Shown here: one piece after another, positions 1 to 9,748 of the stretch
Position numbering within the stretch: position 1 is the first letter of the stretch
Layout: every line of letters begins with the position of its first letter
DNA from: Filimonas sp.
GTDB lineage: Bacteria; Bacteroidota; Bacteroidia; Chitinophagales; Chitinophagaceae
DNA: 64,000 nucleotides
NCBI GenBank assembly: GCA_017306865.1
Contig: JAFKHH010000022.1
Coordinates: 62,001 to 126,000, forward strand
Direction: 5' to 3'
The notes under the pieces: generated by a model
The model's database searches: none
The model's input: the letters and a program-made list of their open reading frames with translations, nothing else
Told to the model about the DNA's origin: nothing
Made by a program: the position numbers and the translations under genes

Positions 1-417
1 CCGAGGCTGACCGCTGCGGAGAATGTTGCGTTGCCGCTTATCTATGCAGGCGTAGGCAAAAAAGAGCGTATGGAACGTGCAATGGAAGCGTTGAAAAAAG
101 TAGGATTGGGAGATCGCAGCCACCACAAGGCAAATGAAATGAGCGGTGGACAGATACAACGTGTGGCGATTGCGCGTGCTATTGTAAATAATCCTTCTTT
201 ATTATTGGCTGACGAACCTACAGGTAACCTTGATTCGAAAACATCCGTAGAGGTAATGGAAATATTCGGGCAGATACAGGCTGCGGGCAATACCGTGGTA
301 CTGGTAACGCACGAAGAAGACATTGCCGAATATGCTAAACGTGTGGTAAGATTACGCGATGGCCTGATAGAAACAGATAAGCTGAATGAACATACAAGAA
401 AGGCAGTACTACAGTGA
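1..417 (+). CDS. ABC transporter ATP-binding protein, LolD/MacB type (5' truncated by window edge)
   Basis: The reading frame is open from the first base. The visible part begins inside the region between the Q-loop and the signature, with the [11 protein letters not shown] motif typical of LolD/MacB-type ATPases. It then shows the ABC signature SGGQIQR, a Walker B block LLLADEP followed by TGNLDS, and the H-loop LVTHE. Walker A lies before the window. Such ATPases pair with FtsX-like permeases to move lipoproteins, peptides or drugs across the envelope; the partner is not visible. A terminator hairpin follows the stop codon, so this is the last gene of its transcript. It is a different protein from the LolD-like ATPase encoded further along on the other strand. 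Family assignment is firm, substrate unknown. Confidence 0.9.
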   Translation, partial: PRLTAAENVALPLIYAGVGKKERMERAMEALKKVGLGDRSHHKANEMSGGQIQRVAIARAIVNNPSLLLADEPTGNLDSKTSVEVMEIFGQIQAAGNTVVLVTHEEDIAEYAKRVVRLRDGLIETDKLNEHTRKAVLQ

Positions 418-503
418 GTGGTGAATGGTCAGTTGTGAGTGAATTGTCAATAGTGAAAGTGGGTTACAAGATGTAAAATAGCTGATAGTAAAATTTATAA
501 CAG

Positions 504-534
504 AACTCCGGGGTGTGATGCTCCGGAGTTTTTT
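504..534 (+). terminator. Rho-independent terminator after the partial ABC gene
   Basis: Arms AACTCCGG and CCGGAGTT enclose an 11-nt loop and are followed by a run of T. Eight perfect base pairs. Confidence 0.85.
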
Positions 535-589
535 GTTACAAAAGATCTTACCTGCTAAATCCTGCTAGTTCTTAAATACCGGTCAGGAT

Positions 590-668
590 TGGAAAAACTT
601 TGCGGCTTGGCGTTTCTCTGCGCCTTTGCGTGAAAAACATCGTACTTTGTACTTCGTAACTTGTACTT
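590..668 (+). repeat. Dispersed leader repeats: TTTGCG tract plus GTAC tract
   Basis: The leader of the adenosyltransferase gene holds a TTTGCG-family tract (CTCTGCGCCTTTGCGTGAAA) followed by a GTACTTTGTACTTCGTAAC-like tract. The second type also occurs near 1238-1275 and 26440-26475. Both end just before the start codon. Confidence 0.6.
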
Positions 669-671
669 ATT

Positions 672-1232
672 ATGGCTTTCAAAATATACACCAAGACCGG
701 TGACAAAGGCAAAACCTCTCTTATTGGCGGAACAAAAGTGCCTAAAAGTGATATCCGCATAGACAGTTATGGAACTGTAGACGAATTAAATTCCTACATC
801 GGGTTAGTAAGCGACCAGGTTGTAGATGCGCACAGCATTACTATACTTCGCGAAATACAGGACCGTTTGTTTACGATTGGTTCTTCGCTTGCATGTGACC
901 CGGATAAGGAACCTCTCATGAAAATTCCCGATCTGAAGGAAGAAGATATTGCGCTACTGGAATCGGAGATAGATAAAATGAACGAGGTACTGCCTCCGAT
1001 GAAATCATTTTTATTGCCTGGCGGGCACGTAGCTGTATCTACTGCGCACGTGGCGCGTTGTGTATGCCGCAGGGCAGAGCGTATTTGTGTAACGATGCAG
1101 GAACAGGGACAATTCATAGAGCCGATCGTTATCAAATACATCAACAGGCTGAGTGATTATCTTTTTGTACTGAGCCGCTACGTAGGGCATTTGCTGGGTG
1201 TAGAAGAGATACCGTGGAAGCCGAGAAAATAA
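672..1232 (+). CDS. cob(I)yrinic acid a,c-diamide / cobalamin adenosyltransferase, PduO type
   Basis: This 186-residue protein matches the PduO/MMAB family of ATP:cob(I)alamin adenosyltransferases, which transfer the adenosyl group of ATP to cobalt to make adenosylcobalamin. Visible signatures are the N-terminal ATP-binding motif TGDKGKTSLIGG (residues 9-20), SYGTVDELNS (32-41), the helix CRRAERIC and the C-terminal YINRLSDYLFVLSRY. Length is normal for a single-domain PduO enzyme. It acts in the cytoplasm on salvaged corrinoids and fits the cobalamin salvage cluster at the far end of this window, though the two lie about 59 kb apart. The ATG at 672 follows the repeat-rich leader directly. 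No cobalamin riboswitch is seen upstream. Confidence 0.93.
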   Translation: MAFKIYTKTGDKGKTSLIGGTKVPKSDIRIDSYGTVDELNSYIGLVSDQVVDAHSITILREIQDRLFTIGSSLACDPDKEPLMKIPDLKEEDIALLESEIDKMNEVLPPMKSFLLPGGHVAVSTAHVARCVCRRAERICVTMQEQGQFIEPIVIKYINRLSDYLFVLSRYVGHLLGVEEIPWKPRK

Positions 1233-1237
1233 ATTGA

Positions 1238-1372
1238 TGTAAGTACTAAGTACGAATTACAAAGTACAAAGTATTTGCATCATAAATAGTTTATGTCTTG
1301 TCACGATGAAATCCTTGGTGCGCCTTCATGTCTTTGTGCCTTGGTGGCAATCCCTGTGTGAAATTTAAAGCC
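1238..1372 (+). repeat. Dispersed repeats before the YciI-like gene
   Basis: Contains a GTACTAAGTACGAATTACAAAGTAC-like tract (inverted relative to the one before the previous gene) and a tract reading GTGCCTTGGTGGCAA, which recurs near 12745, 25570 and 26500. Confidence 0.55.
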
Positions 1373-1379
1373 TTGCTAT

Positions 1380-1823
1380 ATGAGAAAAATCTATTTGCTA
1401 TTTATCCTATTCTTCATTGCGTATTCTTCGCATGCACAATACAACAAAAAACTGGCAGACTCACTCGGCGCTGATCAATATGGCATGAAGCCATACGTAT
1501 TAGTCATTCTCAAAACAGGTAAAACAGAAATAACAGACAAAGCCAAACTGGATACTATTTTTCGCGGGCACATGGCAAACATTGGACGGCTGGCAAGTGA
1601 AGGAAAATTAGTTGTTGCTGGCCCTCTTGGTAAAAACGACAAAGCATACCGCGGCATCTTCATCTTTAATGTGAAGACTATAGAAGAAGCGAAAGCACTG
1701 GTGCAAACTGATCCCGTTATTCAATCCGGTGTAATGGAAGCAGAACTATACCCGTGGTATGGATCTGCGGCATTGCCCATGTACTTAAAAGTGCATGAAC
1801 AGATAGAGCAGAAGAATCCATAG
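1380..1823 (+). CDS. Secreted YciI-family (YCII-related domain) protein
   Basis: The protein has an N-terminal signal peptide (about residues 1-20, ending SSHAQ). A YCII-related ferredoxin-like domain of about 90 residues follows, recognisable from DTIFRGHMANIGRLASEGKL, VVAGPLGKND, RGIFIFN, the helix EEAKALVQTDP and the late strand VMEAELYPWYG. The conserved His and Asp positions of YciI domains appear to be kept (RGHM, TDP). The catalytic role of the family is poorly defined; some members act as small dehalogenase-like or dehydrochlorinase-like enzymes, and export to the periplasm is unusual. It is flanked by repeats and appears monocistronic. Function beyond the family is not claimed. Confidence 0.8.
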   Translation: MRKIYLLFILFFIAYSSHAQYNKKLADSLGADQYGMKPYVLVILKTGKTEITDKAKLDTIFRGHMANIGRLASEGKLVVAGPLGKNDKAYRGIFIFNVKTIEEAKALVQTDPVIQSGVMEAELYPWYGSAALPMYLKVHEQIEQKNP

Positions 1824-1866
1824 ATACATATACTAGTATTCAGTCGCGGCAGCGCTTTAAGAGCTG

Positions 1867-2283
1867 TCAGGATTTTTTGAATTGCGCGACATTACACGCA
1901 CCTAATTGTTTTGTCTCAACTAATTTCCCCGAAGTATTAAAAATCTGCCAGGTGCCGCATGGCACTTCTTCACAATCATCGCAGCCTGAAACATATTGTG
2001 ATTGTTGAAGTAATATTTTACCACTATACTTTTTCTCTGTTTTAATGTAAGCAGAAAAATCACAGGTTTGATGTTTGTCTATCACGTATTCTTTTTTCCA
2101 TTCCGAAAGGAGTGCACCTGTTTTCGAATAGCTCTTTTCTGCTATCACCTTGTCACAACCGTTTATTTTTTTCGTAGCAGATATGTGGTATGTACTACTA
2201 TCTGTGGAATACCATTTATGTGTAGACTGTGCATAGGATGTAGCGCAAACAAGAAGTAAAAGAAGTGCGAATATGTTTTTCAT
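1867..2283 (-). CDS. Secreted hypothetical protein
   Basis: I do not recognise a family. The start is placed at the methionine beginning MKNIFALLLLLVCATSYAQS, because that gives a classic signal peptide; the frame stays open seven codons further upstream, without this feature. The mature part, about 120 residues, has four Cys residues in its second half (SGCDDCEEVPCG and LGACN) and begins with a strand-rich region (SAYIKTEKKYSGKILL). The repeated phrases KTGALLSEWKKEY and TSGKLVETKQL resemble MORN-type or YwqK-type strand repeats. Convergent with the YciI-like gene, 43 nt apart. Confidence 0.7.
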   Translation of the reverse strand: MKNIFALLLLLVCATSYAQSTHKWYSTDSSTYHISATKKINGCDKVIAEKSYSKTGALLSEWKKEYVIDKHQTCDFSAYIKTEKKYSGKILLQQSQYVSGCDDCEEVPCGTWQIFNTSGKLVETKQLGACNVAQFKKS

Positions 2284-2436
2284 ACAGGTTGGCTTTAAGT
2301 ACAAGTTATCGAATAAACCAATCGAAAAGCAAGTCCGTTATGATGGGTACCAGGTCAGCGGGATAAATTACAAATACGGAAACGATGTACCTGGTACTCC
2401 CTTTCTTTAAGAAATGAAGTAACTGAAAGATGCATG

Positions 2437-3087
2437 TTAAACAATCAACCCATCTTTCATGTGAAGGGTTCTGTCGCTCATGGCAGCCAGCTCTTCATTG
2501 TGTGTAACGATCAGGAATGTTTGTTGTATCTCGTTGCGTAAACGAACAAACAATTCATGCAGTTCCTTCGCATTCTTACTATCCAGGTTGCCCGTAGGCT
2601 CGTCTGCAAATACAATGGCCGGTTTATTAATGAGGGCGCGGGCTACAGCTACACGCTGCTGCTCGCCGCCACTAAGTGCCTGTGGTTTGTTTTCTGTACG
2701 GTCGCCTAGTCCGAGCATTTCCAGCAGCTTCATAGCCTCCTTCTCCACTTCCCGCTTGTTGCGCCCGGCAATCCAGCCCGGTATGCACACATTTTCCAAA
2801 GCCGAAAACTCAGGCAGCAGGTGGTGAAACTGGAATACAAAGCCCATGTATTTATTGCGGTAGGCAGCTAACTTCTTGCCAGTAAGGTGGTGTAAAGGCT
2901 CATTTTGTAGAAAAATTTCTCCTTTATTCGGGGTGTCCAGCGTACCTAGAATATGCAACAGCGTGCTTTTGCCCGCCCCGGAAGAGCCGACAATGGAGAC
3001 AATTTCGCCTTTTTCTATGGTTAGATTTACCCCTTTCAACACCTGGAGCTGGCCATATACCTTCCTAATATTCTTGGCTGTTAGCAT
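2437..3087 (-). CDS. lolD: LolD-like lipoprotein-releasing / FtsX-partner ABC ATPase
   Basis: A complete 216-residue ABC ATPase. Walker A is GSSGAGKST (residues 34-42), the Q-loop sits at FVFQFHHLLPEFSALENV (83-100), the signature at LSGGEQQR (138-145), Walker B at AIVFADEP (157-164) followed by TGNLDS, and the H-loop is IVTHNEE. The ALENV/LSGGEQQR combination is typical of LolD, the ATPase that with LolC/E extracts lipoproteins from the inner membrane. No permease gene is adjacent, which is common in Bacteroidota. A TAAGTTTG (TAnnTTTG-like) -7 box lies on the minus strand at 3109-3116, about 20 nt before the ATG; no -33 TTTG is seen at the expected distance. The lolD symbol rests on similarity; MacB-type use is possible. 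Confidence 0.85.
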   Translation of the reverse strand: MLTAKNIRKVYGQLQVLKGVNLTIEKGEIVSIVGSSGAGKSTLLHILGTLDTPNKGEIFLQNEPLHHLTGKKLAAYRNKYMGFVFQFHHLLPEFSALENVCIPGWIAGRNKREVEKEAMKLLEMLGLGDRTENKPQALSGGEQQRVAVARALINKPAIVFADEPTGNLDSKNAKELHELFVRLRNEIQQTFLIVTHNEELAAMSDRTLHMKDGLIV

Positions 3088-3274
3088 ACGTAACGGTTCT
3101 AAAAGCTACAAACTTACCTGAAACAACTAAGGAAAAACGAAGGATTCCTGTTTTTTTAAACATTTATTTGCACGCTTGTGTAAAGCGTAATTTGGTTATT
3201 TCATTGTAACAGTTACATTTGCGAAAAAATTGGAGTTTTGGCAATAACTTGCCCTGGCGCTGCACAAAGTGGCA

Positions 3275-3282
3275 TAGTTTTG
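3275..3282 (+). promoter_or_regulatory. Possible -7 box (TAGTTTTG) for the DUF2795 gene
   Basis: TAGTTTTG fits the Bacteroidota TAnnTTTG box and lies 74 nt before the DUF2795 start. A TTTG at the standard upstream spacing is not present, so this is weak. The rest of the 3088-3356 gap shows nothing recognisable. Confidence 0.35.
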
Positions 3283-3356
3283 TAAGTAATTCATAGCAAG
3301 TAATTTATGAGCCGGTTCCAAACTAACCATATATCTAAAAAACAAAAAGTCTTACT

Positions 3357-3578
3357 ATGTTCTGGACATTAGAATTAGCCAGCTATTTAGAAGATGCACC
3401 CTGGCCAGCAACCAAAGACGAATTGATCGATTACGCTATTCGTTCAGGTGCGCCAATTGAGGTGGTAGAAAACCTGCAGGAACTGGAAGATGAAGGTGAA
3501 GTGTACGAAAGTATCGAGGACATCTGGCCTGACTATCCTAGCCAGGAAGATTTTCTATTTAACGAAGATGAATATTAG
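3357..3578 (+). CDS. DUF2795 family protein
   Basis: A 73-residue acidic protein that I recognise as the short DUF2795 family, abundant and almost invariant in Bacteroidota. Hallmarks are FWTLELASYLEDAPWPATKDEL at the start (given here in pieces: FWTLELASYLED, APWPATKDEL), IDYAIRSGAP, VVENLQELED and the C-terminal IWPDYPSQEDFLFNEDEY. It is a small, all-helical, cytoplasmic protein of unknown function, with no signal peptide. It has its own leader and a strong terminator right behind it, so it is monocistronic. Confidence 0.9.
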   Translation: MFWTLELASYLEDAPWPATKDELIDYAIRSGAPIEVVENLQELEDEGEVYESIEDIWPDYPSQEDFLFNEDEY

Positions 3579-3600
3579 CAAGTAGCTGATAAGATATTTA

Positions 3601-3623
3601 AGCCGCTGTCGAGCGGCTTTTTT
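3601..3623 (+). terminator. Terminator of the DUF2795 gene
   Basis: AGCCGCT-GTCG-AGCGGCT, seven perfect pairs, followed by TTTTTT. Confidence 0.9.
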
Positions 3624-3628
3624 ATTAT

Positions 3629-3746
3629 TTCATGCAAAGGCGCATAAGTATCGCAAAGTGCGCAAAGCCCGCATGGAGAGTATAAATCGTGAGAGGGTAA
3701 TCTTGAGTGGGCTTACTCACAACTGACCACTCACCACTCACACTTG
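3629..3746. repeat. Dispersed repeats: inverted TTTGCG tract and ACTCACCACTCAC tract
   Basis: The minus strand carries a TTTGCG-family tract with the core CACTTTGCGATACTTATGCG. Next to it the plus strand reads ACTCACAACTGACCACTCAC, the reverse complement of the tract just after the first gene (near 420-445: GTGGTGAATGGTCAGTTGTG). Confidence 0.65.
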
Positions 3747-3748
3747 TT

Positions 3749-4636
3749 TTATTTACGATTGCCGCCTGCCGGTTCACGATTCCCCAGCGGGTTCTTATAC
3801 ACCCAAATAACACCCACCAACGACACCACCACTGTGATCAGGTAAAACAGCAGGCTGATACAAACCGACTCGGACTGGTTTAGCAGGAACTGCTTACTGC
3901 CCCATAAAAAAACAACTTCCCGCGCGCCCAGGCCACCGATAGTGAATGGCAGGATAGCTACAATGGATGATAGCAGGAAGATGAATATATAGGCTGAATA
4001 ATGCTCCTGTAAGTGCAGAGACTGCATAATGGCGTAGGCGCATAGTACCTGTAACGCCTGAACGGCAATACCCAGCCATAGGGTAGGCCAGAAGCCCTTT
4101 ATAAAAGAGGGGAATAACTTTCTTACAAATAAATAATACAGCGCAATACCGGGCGCCAATAGCACCAATAGCCACAGGGAGTAATTAGCGCCATTATACA
4201 GCAGGTAATAATAAATGACTGCCAATATACCCAAACCCACAACGCCGCTGATCCTGTCCAGCAAAACGGCTGCTGTTAATTGTTTGGCGGGGTACTGGTA
4301 ACTGCGGTTTAATAAGATCACCTTATACGCATCGCCCCCGATGCCACCGGGCAGAAAGAGATTGTAAAACATCCCCAGCCAGTACAGTTGCAAATTGGTA
4401 CGCTGGGCAAGCGCCACATGGATATTGCCAAAGTAGATATTGAGCCGGATGGAAGCAACAACTTTGGACGCCGTAAAAAGAATAACAGCAAGCAACAGCC
4501 ACAACAGGTTGCTTTGTGCAAACGTGTCTATGGCCGTATGCCAGTCTATCTTCCTGCTCACATACCAGAGGCACACACCGGTCACAGCCAGTTTTAAAGC
4601 GAGCTTCGCTATGTTTTTAAACTTTTGTACGGCCAT
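3749..4636 (-). CDS. Flippase-like / LPG-synthase transmembrane domain protein
   Basis: A 295-residue integral membrane protein with about eight hydrophobic segments, of the family named after the transmembrane half of lysylphosphatidylglycerol synthase (PF03706). Signatures are the positive N-terminus followed by LAVTGVCLWYVSRKIDW, the LPGGIGGDAYKVILLNR loop (GDAYK is highly conserved) and the late FTIGGLGAREVVFLW motif. Members translocate or modify isoprenoid-linked glycolipids. It overlaps the preceding glycosyltransferase gene by 20 nt, so the two are translationally coupled; this suggests the transferase makes a lipid-linked sugar that this protein handles. The role is inferred from the family and context. 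Confidence 0.85.
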   Translation of the reverse strand: MAVQKFKNIAKLALKLAVTGVCLWYVSRKIDWHTAIDTFAQSNLLWLLLAVILFTASKVVASIRLNIYFGNIHVALAQRTNLQLYWLGMFYNLFLPGGIGGDAYKVILLNRSYQYPAKQLTAAVLLDRISGVVGLGILAVIYYYLLYNGANYSLWLLVLLAPGIALYYLFVRKLFPSFIKGFWPTLWLGIAVQALQVLCAYAIMQSLHLQEHYSAYIFIFLLSSIVAILPFTIGGLGAREVVFLWGSKQFLLNQSESVCISLLFYLITVVVSLVGVIWVYKNPLGNREPAGGNRK

Positions 4637-5558
4637 AGATCTTTCTTACACGGTATGTTTTCTTCTCTGTAGACTCGTAATAAGTACGCATATTAATTTC
4701 GGCAATGATGCCGATCGTAATCAGTTGAATGCCGCCAAGCAATAGGATCAAACCCAGTATCAGCAAAGGTTTCCCCCATATATCATGCCCCATCAGTTTT
4801 ATTACCAGCAGGTACAGGTTGATGATAATACCAAGGAATACACAAAAGAAACCGATCGTGCCAAATAGGTGCATTGGCTTTTGGCTGTAACGGCGGAAAA
4901 ATACCATCGTTACCAGGTCACTCATTACACGGAACGTTCTCCCAAGGCCGTACTTAGACGTACCAAACTGGCGTGGGTGGTGTTTTACATCTACCTGTGT
5001 AATGCGTGCGCCCTGCATAGCCGCCAGCACGGGAATGAAGCGGTGCAGCTCACCATACAAGCCTAAGTCTTCTGCTATTTCGCGTTTAAAAACCTTTAAC
5101 GTGCAACCATAGTCCTGTATATACACCTTAGTCATATATCGGATAATTGCATTGGCTATTTTACTCGGTATCTTGCGAAGAAATACGCCATCCTTTCTCT
5201 TCTTACGATTACCCGCTACCACATCCCAATCCTCTGTTTTTAAAAGGTTTAGCATAAACGGAATATCGGATGGGTCATTCTGCAAATCACCATCCAGCAG
5301 GGCAATATATTTTCCGCTGCTGTGGTCTATACCTGCAGCCATAGCAGTACTTTGTCCATAGTTCTTACGCAATTCTACCAGCACGATCCTATCATCAATA
5401 ATCTCTTTGATCCTTTTTCGTGTAGCATCAGTGGAGCCATCGTCTACAAAGATGATCTCATAATCCAACGCAGATAGTGCATTACGGATGGCTTCAACCA
5501 GGGGGCGAATATTGTCTTCCTCATTCATTACAGTAATAACTACTGATAGCTCTTTCAT
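4617..5558 (-). CDS. Family 2 glycosyltransferase, polyprenyl-phosphate sugar type (DPM1/GtrB-like)
   Basis: A 313-residue protein with a GT-A domain at residues 1-225: SVVITVMNEEDNI at the start, FVDDGSTD, the DXD-like ALLDGDLQNDPSDIP, and the RGARITQ-like segment QGARITQVDVKHHPRQFGTSKYG typical of polyprenyl-phosphate hexose synthases. Two transmembrane helices follow (about 235-262 and 270-297), as in GtrB/ArnC-type enzymes. It probably transfers a hexose from a nucleotide sugar to undecaprenyl phosphate at the inner face of the inner membrane. It is first in a two-gene operon with the flippase-like gene. A TATTTTTG (-7) box lies on the minus strand at 5619-5626, about 60 nt before the ATG. 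The sugar is unknown. Confidence 0.88.
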   Translation of the reverse strand: MKELSVVITVMNEEDNIRPLVEAIRNALSALDYEIIFVDDGSTDATRKRIKEIIDDRIVLVELRKNYGQSTAMAAGIDHSSGKYIALLDGDLQNDPSDIPFMLNLLKTEDWDVVAGNRKKRKDGVFLRKIPSKIANAIIRYMTKVYIQDYGCTLKVFKREIAEDLGLYGELHRFIPVLAAMQGARITQVDVKHHPRQFGTSKYGLGRTFRVMSDLVTMVFFRRYSQKPMHLFGTIGFFCVFLGIIINLYLLVIKLMGHDIWGKPLLILGLILLLGGIQLITIGIIAEINMRTYYESTEKKTYRVRKIYGRTKV

Positions 5559-5689
5559 ACGCTCTTCTTAACATTTTGAAGGATGAAAAGTTGCCAGGAG
5601 GAATTGGTGAAATTGCGGCAAAAATAAATCTTTTAAAATAAAGTCAGAAAGTGATCGGTCAACGGGCGTTGATTTTGCTGTTAGATGAA

Positions 5690-5822
5690 ATGCCACAAAG
5701 ACACGGAGACACAAAGAAACACTAAGACCGCTCGCGGAAAACACGGAAAGCGCAGAAGAGTATTTCCGCGAATAACTTTCTTTGCGTTCTCTGCGTCTCC
5801 TCTGTGTGCTTTGCGATACTTA
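5690..5822 (+). repeat. Inverted pair of TTTGCG / ACACGGAG family tracts
   Basis: The first half, with ACAAAGACACGGAGACACAAAG and GGAAAGCGCAGAAGAG-like phrases (quoted in part), mirrors the second half, TTTGCGTTCTCTGCGTCTCC then GTGCTTTGCGATACTTAG. The arms are imperfect reverse complements and could form a long hairpin. This tract fills most of the 5559-5927 gap, which otherwise holds the GT -7 box and the terminator of the methionine operon. Confidence 0.65.
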
Positions 5823-5829
5823 GTTGAAA

Positions 5830-5859
5830 CAAAAAAGTCCCACATTTAATGCAGGACTT
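5830..5859 (-). terminator. Terminator at the end of the methionine operon
   Basis: On the minus strand, arms AAGTCC and GGACTT around a 13-nt loop, ending in a run of T at 5830-5835. It lies about 70 nt after the homoserine dehydrogenase stop. Confidence 0.7.
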
Positions 5860-5927
5860 AACTTAAACCGAGAACAAGAGAAAAAAACAATATGTGTACA
5901 GGCACGGTTCACCAGTGCCGCTACTAT

Positions 5928-7184
5928 TTACACTATTCCCGCCAACTCCAAACTTCTCTTCTGGATATTTCTCAACTCTATACTTTCTATCACCGGATCA
6001 GGCGACAGGATTACAGATACGCCCGGCGCTTTCCACCAGTCGCTCTTAGACAATTTATCAAAATGGATAACACCCACCAGGTAGCTTCTGATCTGCCCGC
6101 TATGCCATTCTTCAATCCACTCAAAATCATCTTTATTAATATCGCTCAATGCGCCGAAGCTCACATACGTGCGTACATAGAAGTCGTTTGTCAACTCACC
6201 CGGTGTGTGATAATATAGTTTCTTGTATTCGTAACGATAGTTATAACGCAATGCAGAAATATCACTTAGTACGGCAGATGCAGTAGGGAAGCTACCTGCG
6301 CCTTTACCATAAAAGAATTGTTTGTCTGCAAATCCACTCTCAATCACCACACCATTGTATTCATTCTTCACAAAAGACAATTGCTCATCATGCTTTACAA
6401 ATTGTGGTATAACGAATGAAGCCACCTTGCCATTCTTCAGTTTCTGCGCCTGTGCAACCAGTTTAATGTCGTAGTTCTTTTCTTTCGCAACCAACGCATC
6501 AGATAATTGAATATTCTGAATGCCTGTAAACACTAAGTTGTCAGGATGTGAAACAATGCCATAAGCGTGGTTCAATAAAATAGCCCATTTGTTTACGGCA
6601 TCATAACCTTCCACATCCAGCTTAGGATTGCTCTCCGCAAAACCCAATTGTTGAGCAAGTAACAATGCCTCCTGGAAGTCCAGCTTATCCTCAAACATCT
6701 TTGTTAAGATGAAGTTGGTAGAACCATTTACAATAGCCTTAATGCCATGTAACAGGTCATTGTCATAATACTCCTCCAGGTTACGGATAACAGGTATAGA
6801 AGCACAAGCAGCAGCCTCACATAAGAACGGTAGATCCGTGTCCTTTTGAAACTGCAATATTTCAGGTAAGTGTTCTGCGATCATCTTCTTGCTCGCACTT
6901 ACAACAGCCTTACCCTGTTGAAAGGCGGTAGATACGATGTCAAATGCTGCATTCGAATCATCGATCACCTCTACGATTACATTGATGTCTTTGTCAAACA
7001 ACAATTCGTTCTTGTCCGACGTAAACAATTCCGCAGGAGCATTTCTTTTCTTATTCGGGTTCTTAATACAAACCTTCTTAATCTTTGCTTTCAGCGAAGG
7101 TGTTTGTTGCAATACTTTATACAAACCCTCACCAACCACACCAAAGCCAAACAGGCCAATTGTCAATTCCTTATGTGTTTCCAT
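5928..7184 (-). CDS. Homoserine dehydrogenase
   Basis: Converts aspartate semialdehyde to homoserine with NAD(P)H, the branch point to methionine and threonine. The N-terminal Rossmann motif reads IGLFGFGVVGEGLY; the homoserine dehydrogenase block includes SASKKMIAEHLPEI, AAACASIPVIRNLEEY and IVNGSTNFILTKM, with the catalytic Asp/Lys region around FAESNPKLDVEGYDAVNKWAIL (given in part). The C-terminal 90 residues (YYHTPGELTNDFYVRTYVSF onward) form a divergent tail that may be a degenerate ACT domain. I chose the ATG at 7184 over a GTG at 7202, because the latter overlaps the metX stop and adds MHKKRA without family support. It starts 10 nt after metX and is the last gene of the riboswitch-led operon. 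No aspartokinase is fused. Confidence 0.92.
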   Translation of the reverse strand: METHKELTIGLFGFGVVGEGLYKVLQQTPSLKAKIKKVCIKNPNKKRNAPAELFTSDKNELLFDKDINVIVEVIDDSNAAFDIVSTAFQQGKAVVSASKKMIAEHLPEILQFQKDTDLPFLCEAAACASIPVIRNLEEYYDNDLLHGIKAIVNGSTNFILTKMFEDKLDFQEALLLAQQLGFAESNPKLDVEGYDAVNKWAILLNHAYGIVSHPDNLVFTGIQNIQLSDALVAKEKNYDIKLVAQAQKLKNGKVASFVIPQFVKHDEQLSFVKNEYNGVVIESGFADKQFFYGKGAGSFPTASAVLSDISALRYNYRYEYKKLYYHTPGELTNDFYVRTYVSFGALSDINKDDFEWIEEWHSGQIRSYLVGVIHFDKLSKSDWWKAPGVSVILSPDPVIESIELRNIQKRSLELAGIV

Positions 7185-7194
7185 TGCTCGTTTT

Positions 7195-8271
7195 TTATGC
7201 ACCAGCCGGTTCTAAAATTTTCCCCGGCTTAGTTGTATTATTTTGTTGTAAAAAGTCTTTTATCAAAGTGCTGATCGCGTTATACTCAAGCAAAAAGCCA
7301 TCGTGCCCATAGTGCGAGTCGATGACTGCAAAGCGTGCGCCCGGAATATTTGCTGCCAGGTACTCCTGCTCTGCAGGCGGAAACAGCAGATCTGAGCTAA
7401 TGCCGATCGATAGTGTTTTTGCTGTTACACGCTGCAATGCTTCTGCTGCAGAACCCCTGCCTCTTCCCACATTGTGCGTATCCATAGCCTTACTTAGAAA
7501 ATAATAGCTGAACGCATTAAAACGCTTTGCCAGTTTTTCTCCCTGGTATTGCTGGTATGTTTCAGCCTTAAATACCTGCTCGTCTACAGCATTGTCCAGT
7601 GTAGCATCTGTAAAGCCATGTTGAGAATGATGGTATGTGTGGTAGTGCCTGTAAGAGATCAGGGCTATCGAGCGCGCTACCTTCATGCCAGCCAATCCCG
7701 CATCAGCGTTCTTTTCCTTCCAGGTAGGATCAGCTTCTATACACATACGTTGCGATGCATTAAAAGCAATACCCCACGGTGAATGCTTCGCATTAGTAGC
7801 TATCGGGAAAATATATTCAAACAACGATGGTTCCTCTATCGCCCATTCTATCAACTGTTGGCCGCCCATAGAACCACCAATGCCAATCTTGACAGAAGTA
7901 ATACCCAGGTGCGCCTTTAAATGCTGATACGCACGTATCATGTCCCTTGTAGTGAACAAAGGAAAGTCGTGGTAGAAAGGCTCTTGTGTCTGCGGGTTAA
8001 TGTCCAGCGGAGAAATACTGCCATAGCAACTGCCAGGCATATTTACACAAACGATAAAATACTTTGCCGGATCAAAAAAATGACCATTGCCTACAAGGCC
8101 CGGCCACCATTCAGCAGGATTAGAATTAGCAGTTAATGCGTGAAAGATCCATACAACATTGTCTTTAGCCTCGTTCAGCGATCCCAATGTTGTATAAGCA
8201 AGATGAAAGCCCTTTAATACTTTGCCGGACTCTAGCGCAAAATCCTGTCTGTATGTAAATACTTGACTCAA
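7195..8271 (-). CDS. metX: Homoserine O-acetyltransferase
   Basis: An alpha/beta-hydrolase-fold acyltransferase that makes O-acetylhomoserine (possibly O-succinyl) for the sulfhydrylases encoded just upstream. It shows HALTANSNPAEWWPGLVG (start of the oxyanion region), VNMPGSCYGS, the nucleophile motif GGSMGGQQ and the C-terminal catalytic His in SHYGHDGFLLEY; the acid Asp lies before LLFPPAEQ. The first internal ATG codon is far inside the conserved region, so the start must be non-ATG. I place it at the TTG at 8271 (SQVFTYRQDF...), where the family's usual N-terminus begins. The frame remains open to a TTG at 8325, but that lies inside a dispersed repeat. Acyl specificity cannot be read reliably by eye. 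Confidence 0.9.
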   Translation of the reverse strand: MSQVFTYRQDFALESGKVLKGFHLAYTTLGSLNEAKDNVVWIFHALTANSNPAEWWPGLVGNGHFFDPAKYFIVCVNMPGSCYGSISPLDINPQTQEPFYHDFPLFTTRDMIRAYQHLKAHLGITSVKIGIGGSMGGQQLIEWAIEEPSLFEYIFPIATNAKHSPWGIAFNASQRMCIEADPTWKEKNADAGLAGMKVARSIALISYRHYHTYHHSQHGFTDATLDNAVDEQVFKAETYQQYQGEKLAKRFNAFSYYFLSKAMDTHNVGRGRGSAAEALQRVTAKTLSIGISSDLLFPPAEQEYLAANIPGARFAVIDSHYGHDGFLLEYNAISTLIKDFLQQNNTTKPGKILEPAGA

Positions 8272-8314
8272 GGTTGTTTGTTTTTTTCTTTTGTACTCGT
8301 ATATGTATAGTTTC

Positions 8315-8360
8315 AAAAGTTTCAACGTTTACAAGTTTCATTTGAAACGTTGAAACTTTT
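8315..8360. repeat. GTTTCAA-family inverted repeat between metY and metX
   Basis: Perfect 16-nt arms AAAAGTTTCAACGTTT and AAACGTTGAAACTTTT, 14-nt loop containing AAGTTTCATTTG. A sister element with 22-nt arms lies at 60217-60273 and a relic at about 25371-25420. Confidence 0.8.
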
Positions 8361-8377
8361 TTGAAACATTGAAACCC

Positions 8378-9712
<1,335 letters not shown>

Positions 9713-9748
9713 TCAGTAATTGAAAAATGAAAGTCGATAAGTAAGATT